Shown here: one piece after another, positions 6,002-7,812 of the stretch
Layout of the letters: every line of letters begins with the position of its first letter
How positions within the stretch are numbered: position 1 is the stretch's first letter
Assembly (NCBI GenBank): GCA_938039305.1
Contig: CALHUZ010000285.1
Coordinates: forward strand, 1 to 7,812
DNA: 7,812 nucleotides
DNA from: an uncultured Saprospiraceae bacterium
GTDB lineage: Bacteria > Bacteroidota > Bacteroidia > Chitinophagales > Saprospiraceae
Reading direction: 5' to 3'
Notes under the pieces: generated by a model
What the model was told of the DNA's origin: nothing
Seen by the model: only the letters and a program-made list of their open reading frames with translations
Database searches by the model: none
Program-made: the position numbers and the translations under genes

Positions 6002-7798
6002 CTATCCTTCATTCAATTTTAAAACTTCTAAGAATGCTTTCTGCGGCACTTGAACACTACCTATCTGACGCATCTTCTTCTTTCCTTTCTTCTGCTTCTC
6101 AAGTAGCTTACGCTTACGAGTGATGTCTCCACCATAACATTTGGCAGTTACATCTTTTCTAAGTGCTGAGATGGTCTCTCGAGCTATGATCTTTGCTCCT
6201 ACTGCTGCTTGGATCGCAATTAGAAATTGTTGTCTTGGAAGTAGGTCTTTCAATCTCTTACAAATATGTCTACCAAATGAAGCGGCCTTCGTCTTATGCA
6301 CGAGTGAAGAAAGTGCATCTACAGAATCTCCATTCAATTTGATATCTAACTTCACTAATTCTGAAGCGCGATAATCGATCATCACATAATCAAAAGAAGC
6401 GTATCCCCGACTGATCGATTTTAGTTTGTCATAGAAGTCAAAGACTATTTCCGCAAGGGGCATTTCAAAAGTCAACTCTACCCTATCAGTCGTCAAATAT
6501 GTCTGATTAGTAAGTATGCCACGCTTGTCCATCGCCAATGTCATAATCGAACCGATGTATTCTGGCATCGTTATGATTTGAGCTTTTATATATGGTTCTT
6601 CTACTCTATCGACTAATGTTGGATCTGGGAGATCATTAGGTGTGTTAATAGTAAGTTTTTCCTGCTTCTTAGTATAAGCCACATAAGAAACATTAGGTAC
6701 CGTAGTGATGACCTCTTGATCATACTCTCTTGATAACCTCTCTTGGATGATCTCCAAATGCAACATTCCTAAAAAGCCACATCTAAATCCAAACCCTAAT
6801 GCCACAGATGATTCTGGCTCAAATACTAATGATGCATCATTCAGTTGCAGTTTTTCAAGGCTATCTCTCAGGTCTTCAAAATCGTCGTTGTCTATCGGAT
6901 AGATACCTGCAAAGACCATAGGTTTCACATCCTCAAAACCATCGATACCTATTTCACAAGGGTTTTCTTTCAACGTTATGGTATCTCCTACTTTAACCTC
7001 CTTAGACTCTTTAATCCCAGTGATCACATAGCCCACATCTCCAGCAGAAAGTTGCTTCTTTGGTACTTGATCCATCTGGAGCACACCGATCTCATCAGCA
7101 GAATATTCTCCACCAGTATTGAAGAACCTAATGTCATCTCCTTTCTTGATTGTACCATTCATGATCCTGAAATACGCAATCACCCCTCTGAACTGATTAA
7201 AAACACTATCAAATATCAAAGCTTGAAGTGGCGCCGTCACATCACCTTTAGGAGCTGGCACTCGATCTACAATCGCAGCTAATATATCCTTAATACCTAT
7301 GCCCGTCTTACCTGAGGCAAGAACGATATCTTCTTTGTCACAACCGATCAAATCAATTATTTGATCAGACATCTCTTCGATCATCGCGCTTTCCATATCT
7401 ACTTTATTGAGGACTGGGATGATCTCTAAATCATGACCAATAGCCAAGTAAAGATTGGAGATCGTCTGCGCTTGAACCCCTTGTGATGCATCGACAATCA
7501 GTAGCGCTCCTTCACAGGCTGCTATAGATCGAGACACTTCGTAGGAAAAGTCAACGTGTCCTGGTGTATCGATGAGATTATAGGTGTACTTGACGCCATC
7601 AGTATGCTGATAATACATCTGAATAGCATGACTCTTGATCGTTATACCTCTCTCTCGCTCGATATCCATATCATCAAGCGCCTGATTTTGCATATTCCTT
7701 TCGGAAATGGTCTGTGTCTCCTCAAGTAGGCGGTCAGATAGCGTACTCTTGCCGTGATCGATATGTGCTATAACGCAAAAATTGCGGATATTCTTCAT
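6002..7798 (-). CDS. lepA: Elongation factor 4 (LepA), ribosome-associated GTPase
   Basis: A full-length 598-residue translational GTPase, the usual LepA length. G motifs are intact: AHIDHGKST at 11-19 (P-loop), RGITI at 50-54 (switch I with the Mg-binding Thr53), DTPGH at 77-81, NKVD at 131-134 and SGKTG at 162-166. The LepA-specific C-terminal domain is present, including a CYGGDITRKRKLLEKQKKGK-type basic segment and a VPQKAFLEVLK end. LepA binds ribosomes and acts in initiation or in back-translocation under ionic stress; it is conserved and usually not essential. The ATG at 7798 is followed by the canonical MKNIRNFCVIAH start. Only 14 bp upstream lie in the window, so no promoter can be judged. 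A SET-domain gene follows 3 bp downstream on the same strand. Confidence 0.97.
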   Translation of the reverse strand: MKNIRNFCVIAHIDHGKSTLSDRLLEETQTISERNMQNQALDDMDIERERGITIKSHAIQMYYQHTDGVKYTYNLIDTPGHVDFSYEVSRSIAACEGALLIVDASQGVQAQTISNLYLAIGHDLEIIPVLNKVDMESAMIEEMSDQIIDLIGCDKEDIVLASGKTGIGIKDILAAIVDRVPAPKGDVTAPLQALIFDSVFNQFRGVIAYFRIMNGTIKKGDDIRFFNTGGEYSADEIGVLQMDQVPKKQLSAGDVGYVITGIKESKEVKVGDTITLKENPCEIGIDGFEDVKPMVFAGIYPIDNDDFEDLRDSLEKLQLNDASLVFEPESSVALGFGFRCGFLGMLHLEIIQERLSREYDQEVITTVPNVSYVAYTKKQEKLTINTPNDLPDPTLVDRVEEPYIKAQIITMPEYIGSIMTLAMDKRGILTNQTYLTTDRVELTFEMPLAEIVFDFYDKLKSISRGYASFDYVMIDYRASELVKLDIKLNGDSVDALSSLVHKTKAASFGRHICKRLKDLLPRQQFLIAIQAAVGAKIIARETISALRKDVTAKCYGGDITRKRKLLEKQKKGKKKMRQIGSVQVPQKAFLEVLKLNEG

Positions 7799-7812
7799 AA
7801 ATGACTATTGGT

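Noticed and set aside
6845..7282. A 145-residue plus-strand ORF inside lepA
   Set aside because: It is antisense to well-conserved lepA sequence and has no recognisable domain or signal.

Overview
The window looks like a chromosomal segment of a member of the Bacteroidota. Supporting signs are the AT-leaning composition, weak Shine-Dalgarno signals, a secreted protein with a type IX secretion (T9SS) C-terminal sorting domain, and a LepA of the form usual in that phylum. I cannot place it below phylum from the sequence alone; a Saprospiria-like marine lineage is only a guess. I see no mobile element, tRNA, rRNA or CRISPR array.

Layout. The left third (1-2423) is on the minus strand: an AraC-family regulator with a cupin sensor, followed 54 bp downstream by a large serine-hydrolase (beta-lactamase class C / PF00144-like) lipoprotein that runs off the left edge. 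A 277-bp divergent intergenic region (2424-2700) with several inverted repeats separates these from a plus-strand operon of four genes (2701-5584). Genes 1, 3 and 4 are paralogous secreted collagen-like proteins: signal peptide, beta-rich N-terminal domain ending in SVPYA, 18-19 Gly-X-Y triplets, then a C-terminal module ending in WIDL. Gene 2 is a T9SS-sorted protein. The right third (5606-7798) is minus strand again: lepA (elongation factor 4), then a small SET-domain protein 3 bp downstream. These converge on the collagen operon over a 21-bp gap with a weak hairpin.

Most interesting observation. The three collagen-like chains look built to assemble together. Their only cysteines number 1, 2 and 1. 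Each chain has a cysteine exactly 40 residues after the Ser of its SVPYA motif, inside a break in the Gly-X-Y tract. The glycine phase counted from that landmark is different in each chain (0, 1 and 2 modulo 3), and the distance from landmark to last Gly triplet is 67, 68 and 69 residues. That is what an A-B-C heterotrimer with the one-residue collagen stagger, tied by two interchain disulfides, would need. The genes are tightly packed (a 4-base ATGA overlap, direct abutment, a 2-nt gap), as expected for balanced synthesis. The T9SS-sorted gene lies inside the same unit and is a candidate surface partner. The assembly is an inference; the spacings and cysteine counts are read directly from the sequence.
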